Shown: positions 23,041 to 35,525 of the stretch, piece after piece
Layout: the number at the start of each line of letters is the position of its first letter
Numbering within the stretch: the stretch's first letter is position 1
Translations under genes and position numbers: made by a program
Assembly (NCBI GenBank): GCA_034509425.1
Contig: JAVTVJ010000220.1
Location: 1,178,001-1,242,000 of the forward strand
Direction: 5' to 3'
DNA from: Eopsaltria australis
Lineage: Eukaryota > Chordata > Aves > Passeriformes > Petroicidae
DNA: 64,000 nt
The notes under the pieces: model-generated
What the model saw: the letters and a program-made list of their open reading frames with translations, nothing else
Told to the model about the DNA's origin: nothing
Database searches by the model: none

Positions 23041-23999
23041 GGATTACAAGGAGGGATTTGCTGGGCTCCATGAACCAGCCAACACCCTGTGGCCACCTTG
23101 CCACGGCTCCTTGCTATGCAGAGCCTCACCTCAGTCCCCAGGAGCCTGGATGAGCATTGACTAATCCTGCCAGCAGAGTAAGAAGCTGCTGATTCATTTG
23201 GCTCCGAGATGCTGGATTAGGACGATCTCCAGAAATGTCCTGTATTGTTGTTTTTTTCCTTGCCCTTCCAGCCGAGTCAGGTTTTATTAATCACTGCTGT
23301 TGCAGAGGGGAGAGGAAGGAGAGACCTTTCAGTTGTCTGCACACCAAAAACCTCGAGCCAAGGCTTTCAGCTCTTGGGGACCACAGGAAGGGGCTGTCCC
23401 TACTGTCCCCATCCCTGTGGGCACAGCCACGAGCCATCCCCTGGTTAAGGAGCTCCGTGCTCACCCTGCCAGGCTGCCCTGGTTATTCCCAGCCCAATGG
23501 GTGTCCCCTCTGCACGAGCTGGGGTGGGTGACACTGAGGGGGGCAGGCCAAGGGATGGAACATCTGCACCCCCCTTCCCACACCCCCTCGCTCCGTGCTC
23601 CCTGGAGCGCTGCAGATCCATCTTTTCCGCTTCACGGGAGGAGGAGGCCGTTCTCCAGCCTGCAATCCCCTTTTGGAAAAGCTCCTTTAAATAGCCTTGC
23701 ATCCCTTGCATCCTTGCCCGGGGTGTGCTCCCCGCGCCGGCCGAGCCGAGCCGAGCGTGCCGTGCCAGCTCCAGGAGCATCCTCGGCAGCCGAGGCTTCG
23801 CACGGAGACGGCGGGGATTAATCAGGGATGTTGCCTCTTGGCCAGAGTCACACTTGGGGGATTACTGGGGCCTGCAAGGAGCGAGGAGTAGCCAGGGAAT
23901 TTGTTCAGTGCAAGTGGAGGAGTTTGTCACAATCCGATTGCAGGCGAACAGAAATCCCCAGTGCTGGCAGGAGCTCAGCGCTGGAGGCCGCAGGGATTA
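23041..23999. promoter_or_regulatory. Cluster of GGATTA/TAATCC motifs (OTX/PITX/CRX-type)
   Basis: Six occurrences in about 960 bp: 23041, 23162 (as TAATCC), 23214, 23815, 23859 and 23994. This is the core of K50 homeodomain sites. Function is inference only. Confidence 0.3.
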
Positions 24000-24284
24000 A
24001 CTGGTTTTCACCCAAGCTTTGCAGCGAGGCTGGGGTGGGAGGAGATGCTCTAAGCACGAAGCTCTGGGTTTAAAACCTCCAGGGAGGTTCAGGGGTGGAG
24101 CTGAGCATCAGGTTTGGGGCACCCAAGCCTCGTCCCAAAGCCAGGAACCAAATTCTTTCACGTGGATGCTCCAATTCTCCTGCAAGGCATTACTCTGCAT
24201 CCCTCCTGCCCTCAAACCAGCCTGGGAGAGCTGGAGAAACCCTGGGAGGATACCCATGGCCTTTGCATTCCCCTCGCTCCTCTT

Positions 24285-24380
24285 TGTTGGAACAGATTTG
24301 CATCCATCACTAATTAAACCAAGATGAGCTCCTAATTCAGCTCCTTGATTGCAACTTTGCATAATTGCTGCACGCACAGG
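24285..24380. promoter_or_regulatory. Candidate regulatory block with POU octamer and homeodomain motifs
   Basis: A perfect octamer ATTTGCAT at 24296-24303 is followed by CTAATTAAAC, CTAATTCAG and TTTGCATAAT within 80 bp, in locally AT-rich DNA inside GC-rich surroundings. Confidence 0.3.
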
Positions 24381-24888
24381 CAGAGTGGCAGGACGGGATA
24401 AAAAAAGGAGACAATCAGCGGTGGGCGTGGAGGAAACAAGGCCGGGAGGGGCCGGCTCAGCTCGCTCCCACTCACCGGGCTATTTACAGACACAGGTTGA
24501 GGGAGATTTTTCTCTGGAAGGAGAAAATGGTGACAGTTCCCCTTGAAGGGGGTGTTCCCCCCCCCGCCCCCCCCGTGCTGTGCTCACAAAGGGCCTCGCC
24601 CGCAGCCACAAAACCCTCAGGCAGTGGGAAAAGCAGGAATTACAAACCAACCCTTTTTGCTAGTCCTGACATTGCTGCCCTCCTCTCCGATCTCCCCTTT
24701 CCCCAGTGTCCCAGCACTGTCTGAAGGTTTCAGAATGAACCTTCCATCAGGGTGAGCCCGGCAAATACACCCCCCTAAGCCAGGCTCCAGGCTTCTCACG
24801 CAGTCACATCACACCCCGTGTCTGTAAAAGCTGTTAACCCCCCAAAACAAAGCCCAGGGGCTGCTCCAGGGAAGGCAAACCCACAGCA

Positions 24889-25120
24889 CAGAATCACAGA
24901 AACACCAGGTTGGAAGAGACCTTCAAGATCATCGAGTCCAACCCATGCCCCAACACCTCCACCAAACCCTGGCACCGAGTGCCACATCCAAGCTTTTTTA
25001 AAACACATCCAGGGATGGTGACTCCACCACCTCCCCGGGCAGACAATTCCAGTATTTTACCACTCTTTCTGTAAAAAAACCTTTTCCTAATATCCAACCT
25101 ACATTTCCCCTGGAGCAGCA
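24889..25120 (-). mobile_element. CR1 LINE 3' fragment
   Basis: CACAGAATCACAGAAACACC, then GGTTGGAAGAGACCTTCAAG and ATCATCGAGTCCAACCC, are diagnostic CR1 3'-terminal sequence in reverse orientation, continuing through ACCTCCCCGGGCAGACAATTCC. Confidence 0.9.
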
Positions 25121-25619
25121 CGAGGGAGGTCAGGCAGTGCGGTGAGGGTGAGCCCACAAAAAGTGGGAAAAGCCCTGCTTTTCCTGCCGGTGATGCCCAA
25201 GCCATTCCCACAAGGCTCCAGCGGGCAGCTGGGCACTCATTGCCACACAGGATCGGCTGTGTGAGCACAAATTACGCTGATAATGCCTCAGGGGTCATTT
25301 TACCACCTTCCTCTTCCTTCTCCCCTCACCTCCCACCCACAGCCACCCCCCTCTCCCAGTGAACACCTCCACGCACCCCGAAATGTGAGCGACAGGGCAG
25401 CAAACAGCGGCGGACAGGACAGGACAGGTCAGCCTGGAGCTCCCCATTCACGGCCCGCCCTGAAAAAGAAAAGCTACTTTCAGCTCAGGCCTTTTCTCTG
25501 CAAAAATGCAGCTCCCAGAGCAGAGGCCCCTTGGCTGGCCCCACCGTGGGGGTGGGAAGGGGGCTTTGGGCAGCCAGGCTGGCCCCAGCACCCTTCTTAA
25601 TCAGCCGGGGCATGCATGG

Positions 25620-25930
25620 AGCCTAAAGCTGTGGCGAAGATTTGGGAGCTATTGACACACACGGAGCATTAAACGCCTTACGGGGGATTTGCATAAGCTC
25701 GGGGAGGGAGGAAGAGCGAGGAGAAAAGTGTCGACAATGGGAAAGTAAATGCATTAAAGTGCTTAGGGGGGAAAAAAATCTGATAAAGGAATAAACCAGT
25801 TAAGGGAATATATTACTCATAGCCCCGTTATTCAAATCCTGCCTTATAGGAAATCCTCTTAAAGCGATCACCTGATTGTGTGTTAAATTCCTAATTGAAT
25901 AATAAAGGAATTATGTATTTCTTCCATAAT
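25620..25930. promoter_or_regulatory. Candidate conserved non-coding element
   Basis: A 300-bp AT-rich island in GC-rich intergenic DNA with a perfect octamer (25687-25694) and many TTAAT/AATTG/TTATTC elements, no open frame and no repeat signature. It has the look of a developmental enhancer, but conservation could not be tested. Confidence 0.3.
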
Positions 25931-28900
25931 GGCACCAAAGATGGGAGCCCACGAGGATGTTCGGTGAGGGGGGAGCTGGTGGCAGAGGAAAGGAGGGGAG
26001 AGGGGTTTGGGGCAGCAGCAGCATCCAGGAGATATGATGGGAGATGTGGGAGTTGGGAGGGATGGAAGGGGAAGGGGAAGGTTGCAGGGCTGAGTGTCTT
26101 TGGGTAGTGGAGAGCTTTGCTGGGATGGGTTTAGGAATGATGGTGCCTAGAGGGAGAAAGAGTTGATGGAAATCCAGGGCTCCTCCAGCAACCCTGGTGT
26201 AAGAGCAGAGAGGAGACACCAAAACTGCCCTGGAGCTGCTGGGAGCAACTGCAGCCCCCCAAGATCCAGGCAAAGGGAACTTCGGGGGGGTTCCAGCAGC
26301 TCCTGAAGCTGCCGAGGAGCAGAGCGAGGGCCCATGGCCAGCCCTGGATGCTGCAGGAGAGGCTCAGCCCCTGCTGCCCCCTCCTTTCCCCAGCCAGGGC
26401 TCAGGGCGATGCCTCTCCCGATGCTGCTGCCCTTCCCCCGCCTCCGTGCTATAAATAAGATGCAAAAAAAGGAGAGAGAGAAAAAAAAAAAAAGAAAATA
26501 AGAAAGGAGCACATCACCTGGCACTCAGGAGGTGAGGGAGAACAGCAGGACTGACATGCACCAAACCCTCAGACTGTGCAAGGAGGGTGGGGGTGGGAAA
26601 GGGGGGGAGAAACAAAAGAGCTAAAAATAACCCAGGGAGCTGCTTTCTTCCCGGAGATCATTTTTTTTCCCTACCCAGCTGTTTCATTTAATAAACAGGA
26701 TTATTTATTTATTTATTTATGTCTCCCTCTCTTTACTCCACTTTTTACTTCTGTTTTTTATTTAGTCAACGCCGCTTTACCCATCCTCACATCTCCTTTA
26801 AATGCAAGGTAAAAACCAAAACAAAATACCCGAAACCAAGGAAAGAAAACCCTGGAAACAGCAGCCTTGATGCCTCCAGCAATGCCTTGCGTTGCTACAG
26901 CTCTTTATAGGTAATTGAATATCCCTGAGTTGCTCCTGCTAATGCAAACTCCGATATCAGTGAGTGGCCGCGGTGAGGGCAGAGGCAGCAGCTGAGAAAA
27001 CAAAGCAGCAGCGCCCAGCAAGCCCTAGCCAAGCTCCAGGCTGCCAGAGGCTTTTTATTAGGCAGGACTGGGTTGTGAGAGCCGGGCTGAGGTCCCAGCC
27101 CAGGGCGAGTGTGGGAGCTGGAAGGAAAGCGGGGTTTGCAGGGAGGTGGGTCTGGAGTTATCCTCAGGGAAGCGACCTAAGCCAAGCTTGTGCAGGGCAG
27201 GGGGGTGCAAAGCCCCCCAATTCCCAGCGGAGACCCCCGAGCAGCTCCAGCCTCACCGAGGAGCTCACAGGTTTGCTCTGCTCACATCCCCAGCGGCGCC
27301 CGTGCCTCCTCCTGCATCCCGCATCCTCCAGCAGCAGCCGGGGAAATCAGGGATGACAGGAGCAGTTAATTTGAGCCTGCAGAGGCCATCTTCCCGTGCC
27401 TGCGTTGTTTTGTTTCCAAATAGACTTTTAATAACGAATTTCGGATGGTAAAGAGAAAAAGCTGCGTCCTGACCTCTTGAAATGCAAATTGCCTTTCACC
27501 CTGGGAGAGATGAAAGGCTGTTTCCTATCTCAAACGCTAAAAGGGGGTGAGATAACGTCCCTGGCTCTGTCTCACGGCTTTCATTTCCAAAATCGTTTTC
27601 GGGTGAGGAGAGGAGAGGAGAGATGCTCTGCATGATTTCACCGTGCTTGGTGCTCACAGAGAGCAAGGGGGTGCTCAGGGGACACCTGGAGCAGAGCCCC
27701 CTGTGCCTGACGGTGCAGAGGGAGGGGACACAGCCCGGGCTCTGCATTTCCCTTCACACCAGCCCTGCTCCAGACTTCAGCCAACAGCCGAGGTTGTAGG
27801 GCCAGGTGAAGCCCAGAGCTCTGCCCTTCCCTGCCAGAATTCAGATTTTGGGCCTAATTCCAAAAGCTGCAGCATTATTTGCTCAGGAAAACACAGCAGA
27901 GCAGCGGCACAGCCACACAGCCAAAGCCAGAGCCACTCTGCTCTGGCCCCACCACCGTCCCCTCATCCCAGCAGGGCTGGATCAAGCTCCAGGCAGAGCT
28001 TGTGGCACACACAGCATCCAGCCCCTGCCTCCCCCAGCAGTTTTGGCTCAGGGGCTGGGTGAGGGCAAACACAGAGCAGTGCTTTTTCCCCATCTCATGT
28101 TTTGCTCCGGGTGAAGGAGCACAAGTGCAAGGCAGGTGCCCTCAGCACGCACAGAAGGTGCTGCAGAGCTGCTGAAGAAGTGGATGAGGGATGTTATGGG
28201 AGTAAACAAGGGAAGGAGCGTGGATGCACCAAGGGGAAAAGGCTGGGATGCTGCCAGCAAAAGAGCAGGGAGGGTATGGGAGGAAAAAGACTGGGATGCT
28301 GCTGAGGAACAAGCAGGGATGCTCTGGAGGAGCTCCCAGGGAAGGAGCAGGGATACTGCCAGGAGAGGAAGGAAAGAACATGGGTGTTCCAAGAAAAGAA
28401 GATTGGGATGGTACCAGGGAAGGGAAGAAAGAACATGGATGCTCTGGGGACCGAAGGCTGGGATGGTCCTGGGGAAGGGACAGGGACACCCTGTAGCCCC
28501 AGGCTCCCGCTCCTCCATCCAGCAGCTGCACAACAGCAGAGCACAGCCCCCCATGCTGGCCCCCAGAAGCCTTCCCTTCACCAGCCACAGGCCCTTCTGG
28601 CCCATCCCTCTGCCTGCCCTCCACAGATAAAATAATTATCAGCCCTGATCTGGAGCTGCTGAGGAGCAGGGGCTGACATGCCCAGGAGGGCTTTGCCAGT
28701 GTCACCAGCAGGGAGGAGGGGACAGCAGTGACAAGGGAGCTGCTGAGAAGGTACACACCAGGCTGGCAGCCAGAAGTGACTCTGTACCCACGTGTGGACC
28801 AGGTGGATCTGATCACACAGACACACCCTGCATCACTTGGTGCTCCCCAGACTACACTTGTGGAGAAACAAGGCTCTCTCCCAGGGCCTTCCTTGCCCCT

Positions 28901-30830
28901 GCAAAACAGCATCCAAAATACCAAAACACTGCCCAAACCCTCTAGCTTACCTGGACTTACCCAGACACAGCAATCCCCAAATCCTTCATTATAACCTGTA
29001 ACTTAGTAAGACTCTCTGCTAAAAACCCAACCCAAAACATAACTCAGTGCTGGAGGAGCCGGCATCAGCAGCCCTCAGCTCCAGCAAGCTGGGCACAATG
29101 CCCTCATTAACTCACAGTGCATCATTAATTAGCCAAATAAGCCTCTGCCAAGGGCCTGTCTGAGACTTGAGTGGTTTGGATGTGGCATGGGAGAGGTGAA
29201 AGCTCAGGCAGAAGCTGAGAGTGGGTGCTGCAGAGAGGAACAGGCTGCTCCCTAGCCTGGGTAGGATCAGAGAGGTGCTGGTGCTCTCCTCTGCCTGCTG
29301 GACCCCCAGCACCACCCCAGCATCTCCTTTCTGCCCACTGGCTCTAAAAACGAGCGATGCTGCATCCACCTTGCAAACCAGCCAGGCCAGGGGCAGTGTG
29401 GGCTGCTCTGCCTGGTTCCTCACTCCTTCCTCTGCTCCCAGCAGTGTGTTCAGCTCAGCCACAGCCCAAGTGGGGCTGCTCACACCAGGGCTGTGCTTCT
29501 GCTCAGTTGTTTCTTCATGGACTCAAGTCCTGCGTAGTGAAGGGTGTCAGGGCCTGAGCACTGGGCAGATCATCACAGCTAAACCCAAAAGCCTACTCAG
29601 TGCCAAGAGAAAGCAACGAGGAACAGAGGCACCAATCCAAGTTTACCTTGTAGTAAGAGAAATAATTGGAGATGGGATTGTTCAGTCCCTTCCCTGAAAA
29701 CTCCTGCTCAGTGGGCCAAACTCAGGACCAGCAGACAGCTGTGAAACTGCTGACCTGAAGGCAACCACAGCTGCCTATTTCAGGGCTGGGTAGGACCCAC
29801 TGTTCACAATGTTTCCCATGCTTACTGGAGAATATTCTGCTTTGCTCCCCTAGGGCAGGAGCAGAGTTGGACCACCCAAAGCATCAGTGGGTCTGGATGA
29901 CTCCTTGGGACACAGGGGACAGAGGAGTTGTTGGCATCACCAGGCCAGATGGAAGTCACTGCCATTTCCTGAATCCACCAGCAGCTCCCCTCAGATCTTC
30001 AGTTTGCTCCAGGCAGGAGACAGGGAAACATCACCCGCAGCCGAGTGAACAGTTTAGAGACACTCATCTGAGCTAACACAGCCTATTTCGCCTGGAGCAA
30101 AGGGAGGCACAAAGCAGCAGCAGCGACAGGGCAGCATTGCCCTCCAGAGCTGATCAGGGGAGGCGGCGCCTGCAGCTCCTCAGCCTCGCCTCGCAGTGAA
30201 ACAGCCACGCAGAACAGGGAGAGTCTCATCCTCATCTCATCCTCATCTCATCCTCGCGTGCTCCAACGCTGCTAGCGAGAGCAGAAAGGCTTTTGCTCCT
30301 CTTGTCCACCCCGATCAAAGCTCTCGTCGCTGCTTTGCAGGGGGAGGATACAGAGGCAGGAGCTGCCTCCTCTCCCATCTGCAAGGGCTCGCTCCACATC
30401 TTCCTCCAGGGCTTGAATGCGAGAAGCAACGAGACTGGAGCGACAGCACAGGGAGCGGGCTGGGTATGAAAGCACTGCTTGAGATGCATCCCATGGAAAA
30501 AAAGGAATAAAGGCACTTATCAAACTCACCTGAGCAGCATGAGAAAAATACACAAATGCAAGTCCTGGGAAGAGCAGCTTTAAGGAGGAACAAGAGGGAA
30601 AATTACATTTGCAAGCAAAATGTGCCAAGAAAATCTCAGCTTGTCCTTTCCCACTCCCTGCAAAGCCCAAGCTGACAGAGTCTGTGGAGAGCAGCTACAA
30701 AGCACAGCCGAGACCGAGGGCTCATAACTGCTGCTGTTTTGGTTTGGGCCACGTAGCATCACCCTGATCTTATCCAGCCCCATTTCCAAGTAGCAAACAA
30801 AAGGAAGAAGACACAGAATACTTATCACAA
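25930..30830. other. Intergenic DNA between the enhancer-like block and the WIPI2 3' end
   Basis: No gene supported. It contains a short (TTTA)n run at about 26700-26720, a perfect octamer on the minus strand (ATGCAAAT, 27482-27489), a minisatellite at 28205-28490, and a homeodomain-type CATTAATTAG near 29123. Frames up to 264 codons overlap the minisatellite and show only its periodicity. Confidence 0.6.
28205..28490. repeat. Degenerate minisatellite, about 55-bp unit
   Basis: The anchor (C/T)(T/A)GGGATG recurs at about 28241, 28290, 28347, 28401 and 28457. Between anchors the units share GGAAAGAACATGG(A/G)TG and CCAGGGAAGGG-like segments. The repeat keeps both strands open and so creates long spurious frames. 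Confidence 0.6.
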
Positions 30831-30836
30831 CACAGA

Positions 30837-30842
30837 TTTAAT
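30837..30842 (-). other. WIPI2: Candidate distal WIPI2 poly(A) signal
   Basis: ATTAAA on the minus strand followed by a GU-rich stretch (CTGTGTTGTG, then TTCTGTGTC), a good downstream element. It would give a 3'UTR of about 4.7 kb. Nearer alternatives are AATAAA on the minus strand at 31850-31855 and 31328-31333. Confidence 0.4.
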
Positions 30843-33248
30843 TTCTTAGGCAGTTATAAAATTACAAAGAGCGACGGGCTAGCAGTGAGAGCCAGACACT
30901 TGGTGAGGTGGAATGTTAGACAGATTTTTTTTTCCACTTATCGACACAGATATCAAACAGTCAGTGAGCACTGCAGGATGCAGGGTTTTCTCCAGGTAAG
31001 GAAGCAAATGCAAGAGCAAATAGATCTAGGGCTGAGTCAACACCCCACAGAAACCCAGAGCTCCAGGTTGGGGGAGAACTCCCCACTCCTGAGTCGGACA
31101 CATGCAGGGTCCCTGCAGCCACATGGCCAAAGCCACAGCACTGACACCTGTAACGAGCACAAGGGCAGCTGTTTGCAAGCCAGAATCACAACTTCTTGCC
31201 CGTTATTTTCAAAGCAGTGCAAGATGAGATCTGCCAGTCGGAAGAGCGTTAAAATGAAGGCATGTCATGATTAGAAAAATAGGAATTTGCTGAATTCCTT
31301 TGGTTGTACAACTGGAATCTGAAAGGATTTATTTACAGTCAGAGCCATGCTTTCTTCATTGCAAGCCTTTCGCAGGCCAGCAGATTCCAGGAAAAGAAAG
31401 GCCTGCTCTGCACATGTGGAGAAGACACTCGGGCCTTGCTCCCAGATATTAACAGGTTAAATAAAGTTGACTGTTAGCCAGGACAGCTGGAGCACAGAAC
31501 AAAACTTCCCAAACCTCTGCAGTGATTAATCCCCACCAACGCTTTGGACAAAGACTCCTGTCGCTCTGCAAACAGCAGTGGAGCATCTGCACATGCCAGT
31601 GGGATACTGAACAGCTCAGCAACCCACAGGGAAAGAAATTCTACTGTCCTACTGCATGCTGCTTGGTGCTAATGCCATTATTGGAGCCAAGAAAGCACAG
31701 CATGGGACCTAACAGTGCTGTGCTCAGGCTCAGTGCTAACCCAGCCCAGGGCTCCTCTGCTCACTCCTCCCTTTTCACTATTCCACACAGCTCAGACCAA
31801 GTCTCCTCTGTGCAGACACCTGTCACTGCATTAAAGGTCTTCTCAGGTATTTATTTGCATTCAGGCAGACTTGAAAAGCCACCAGCTTTACCCCCACCCT
31901 CTGCAAAACACAGAGCCAAGAAACTCGCCGTGCAGGACCCAGAGCAGCAAGGTACAAGCACACACCTGATCCCAGAGGGAGAGCTCGTGCCAATGTCTTG
32001 TTCAACAGGGCACCAGAACAAACAGCTTTTGCCAACCTCTTGATGCTTTTTGCTTTCCACTTCCTCCTCCTCCTCTGCCAGGCCCTGCCTTTTAACTGCA
32101 AGATTCATATCTATCACTTGTATTTTGGAAACAGTGACATAAGAAGAGACCAGGGCAGATAAAAGTTCTCTGCCTCAGAACTTGAAATACAGAGTAAACA
32201 GACAGATGTCGAGACAGCAGCGAGGACCTGCACTCGCTGCCCATTTGCACATCAAGAGAAACAGCTCCTTCCCTACGGTACTCACTGGGAACTGATCCCA
32301 CTGCAAGCTAAGACCTGAGTTTAGGATTCCAAGTTTTTCAGTGTTCCCCCCTCCCCAGCTTTGGTTGTTTCAGTTCTCTGCCTCAACCCTCCACTGAGTT
32401 AGAAGCTATCAAGAAGTGCAGCCCACACGGAGAGAGAGACAGACTGTACAGAACAAACACTGTCCTTCCAGGGAAGGTCAGTCTGAACTGAGAGGGGCTG
32501 CACAGGTGTTCCCATATCCTGTGACCAGGAGCTCGTGGCCACAGCACGGGGAGCCTCCTTGGCTCACCCTGGGTCTGTCAGAGCATCAGAACAGAAATGT
32601 TTAGACACCACCTGATTCACAGAGAACAACAGTGCAATCACATGCTCCACACTCAGGTGAGGATGCAGCTGCAAACAGCATTTCTGGTTATGTTTAAAGA
32701 AAAAAAAATAGAAAAACATCTTTGTGTCACTGGGATAAACCCCCAACCTGAAAGGCTTCTAGCTTTGGTAGCACACCACAACGGGGTGGTTACTGAGGGC
32801 CTAAGGCCATCACAGGGAAATTACATCAGTCATGTTTTATCTGAAAAAAAGTTTATATCCTCATGCAATGAACTTAAGACGAACTACTGTCACCACTCTT
32901 CAATACACAGCCAGTGGGGACCAGAAACAACCTGCTCCACCCTATTAGCTGGTCACCAACCTCAGAACATTAATATTTTTGCTCTATAAAAAGACACTCC
33001 CAGTTACAACAGCAAGAAGATACTTTAAATTGGCTTTCAGTTTCTATTTAAGAGTGAACCAAGTGGGGCACAGCAATTCCACAGTGTGTGGCTCAGGAGC
33101 AGGAACACACTACAGCATATGGAAGACACAAATACAGTGAATATGGGATCTCCAACTCACCTGTGGAAAATAAGGTATGAAAATTAAGAAGGGAATAAAA
33201 TTAGTACAACAAACGTCCTCCATTTTTACCAGTAAAGTTAGTAATTAC

Positions 33249-33310
33249 ATTTAGGGGTGTAACATGGCCTTTGTTACACATTTAGGGGTGTAACATGGCC
33301 TTTGTTACAC
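33249..33310. repeat. 31-bp perfect tandem duplication
   Basis: ATTTAGGGGTGTAACATGGC plus eleven further bases occurs twice in direct succession, with identical copies, so the duplication is recent or maintained. Confidence 0.9.
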
Positions 33311-35525
33311 TCAAGAGTTGTAAAACTTGTGTGCTTAGCAGAGCTGTGTTGCTGGTGCATGTTTACTGCTAACTGTGCTTGTGGAGTCTAGGCCAAGCCT
33401 CCAAGGATGTTATCAGGAATGTTACCAGCTTTGGTCTGGAATGAGCAGACATCTCCTGGGTGGTTCAGTTTGCCAGCAAAGCTCACTGAGCTTATATTCA
33501 CTTCAAAACTCGTCTTTCACTCTGCAGCTCGGAACATCACAGCAAAGCTGAGAGCAGTAAAGCAGAAAAGAAATAAATAACTGCAGACCATGGAATTGAG
33601 TTGTCAGCCAGACCTTAAAGTCAAGAGCCTAAGTGAGATTTCAGCATGACTCAGGGGTTTGCTGTGAATGTGTTGGGTTCTGAAGAGGACACCACAAGCC
33701 ACTCCAACCAACTACTTAGGACAGTCAAGGGTTTGCAGCGAACAAACAAGCCTGACCCCTTCTCTCCCACACACACCTGTGTACAAACACCTTCCACTGA
33801 CACAGATCCACAGCAGCCTCCCTGACAGAGCTCTCCTGGCAGGGGCTGCCACCTCCTTTGTACTTGTAGAGGCAGGGGAAGCCCAGCTGCCCACACAGGG
33901 CTGTGGGGACAGAGCCTGCTACTGCTCCAGAGAACACTTGATCATGGTACTGAACCCTAAAAGAACATCACTGCCTAGTTGTGGTGGGGAGTTCACACAT
34001 AGCTGGAACACTCAGCCTGTGTCCTCCTCTCAAGATCTGCACTTTCCTTGCCTCTTTTTGCAAGCAGTCAGTAGAGGGAAAGGAAACAACCCACATTGCT
34101 ACACAGAAGGCAAAGCAGGCTCGTTTTGGCAAAGGGAAATAACACTCACCAAGTACTTCACTAATCACTTACTCAATAACTGTTATCCAAGACTCAGGAG
34201 AAGGCACATTACAACCCTAAAAATAGTCTGCAGCACTGCTCAGCCTTGGAAAGCCCTAGACAGTGTCAGGGCAGTTAAGGATTTACTCCAAAACTGCCAA
34301 AGAAACAACCTTGAGTGTATGAGAGGTACTCTGATGAGTGGGGAAATGGAAAAAAAAAACAAAGAAAAGAAAAGCATTGTTATGCAGCAGAAGAGAACCC
34401 AGAAGTAAATTAAATTCTCAAAATCATTTATATTTACATCAGTATCTGAAACAAAAATCAAGAACTTCCACTATTAGAGCAGTACACTCAGCCCCAGACT
34501 GAGAAGAAGCAGGAATTGAGAGCCTTCTAGCAGGAAACCTTAAGGCTGTTCATAGAGTGGGGCTGCCAAACTCTACAAGGACTTTCCTCCAGCCTGACAG
34601 AATCCTTGCTTTGGATAATTTAAAAAAGTATAAAAAAAGGTTATTGCTACTCTGCCAAGAAAATAGGACAATCTACAGGAAAGAAAGAAAGTGCATTCCA
34701 AGTCTTTTCTCAGAAACCCACAAGCTGATCAGCCACTACAGGCTACAGACAGCCAAGTACCAAAGGTGTACAGACAAGATTCTCTACCAATCCTTCCCTC
34801 AAGTCTAGCTTTTCTTCCTGCAGCAATTCCTTTCCTTCCCTGTAAAGGCACTTTCTATATTCTAAATCCTTACGCAGGGAAACACTTCCAGTTGTCCATC
34901 CCAACAAACAGAACAGTCCCACAAATACACAACATTCAGAAGGAATTTTAATTAACAAAATGGTCCAGGATAGGGAAGGGAGAACCCAAAAAAAACAGGC
35001 CATTGCATTTGAAAGGTTGCATGTCAGTCACTAGGTATGCCTGCAAGCCCATGCACAGGAAACCATTTGGACCTTTGTCAGTGCAGAACTAGTCTCAGCT
35101 TCCAGAACCACTTCTCTACTCCTTCCTTATATAGGCTAAATATTATATACATATATAAAAAAAATACAAACTTGAGTTTGTTATAAAGTGGCTTCTCTCT
35201 CTCTCTCCCCCTCCTATGCTTGCTTGGCACATGAATGCATGCAAAGCTAAGTAGGCTCTGAGGGCTGCACAAACAGCAGGTTTTGGCAACAAAAAAAAAA
35301 ATAAACACAGCTAAAATAGATAAGCAAGATTAAAAGCCACTGAATTGAAAACCATATATTTTTCCAATTGTATAGAATTAGAACTACAGCTACGACTTAA
35401 AACTGTAAGAGTCTGTCATCCTCTCTCCCAACTCATGTCAAAGTTCATAGCAGCATAACACGAGATTCCTCAGGAAACGTCAAGCCAGTGTTCTCTGCTT
35501 CAGGAGTGAGTTCACAGGTCCAAGT

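Larger units (their letters stand above)
20830..25600. other. Intergenic DNA upstream of SLC29A4
   Basis: No gene supported. It contains a GATG microsatellite, a short CTG run (21622-21641), one CR1, C-homopolymers near 24558, and blocks with homeodomain-like motifs (about 21540-21620, 23040-24000 and 24285-24380). Open frames here are short, lack family signatures and do not join into exons. Confidence 0.6.
30820..35525 (-). other. WIPI2: Probable WIPI2 3'UTR and adjoining downstream DNA
   Basis: 4.7 kb downstream of the WIPI2 stop with no other gene. It holds several potential poly(A) signals, a 31-bp tandem duplication at 33249-33310, a CT tract near 35195-35210, and frames of up to 246 codons without recognisable domains. 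How much of it is mature 3'UTR cannot be told from sequence. Confidence 0.45.

Noticed and set aside
28142..28936. 264-codon minus-strand frame
   Set aside because: Driven by the 55-bp minisatellite periodicity; no domain, no splice logic.
33668..34408. 246-codon + strand frame opposite the WIPI2 3' region
   Set aside because: Low-complexity Lys-rich end from an A-rich stretch; no family signature and no promoter or exon structure.
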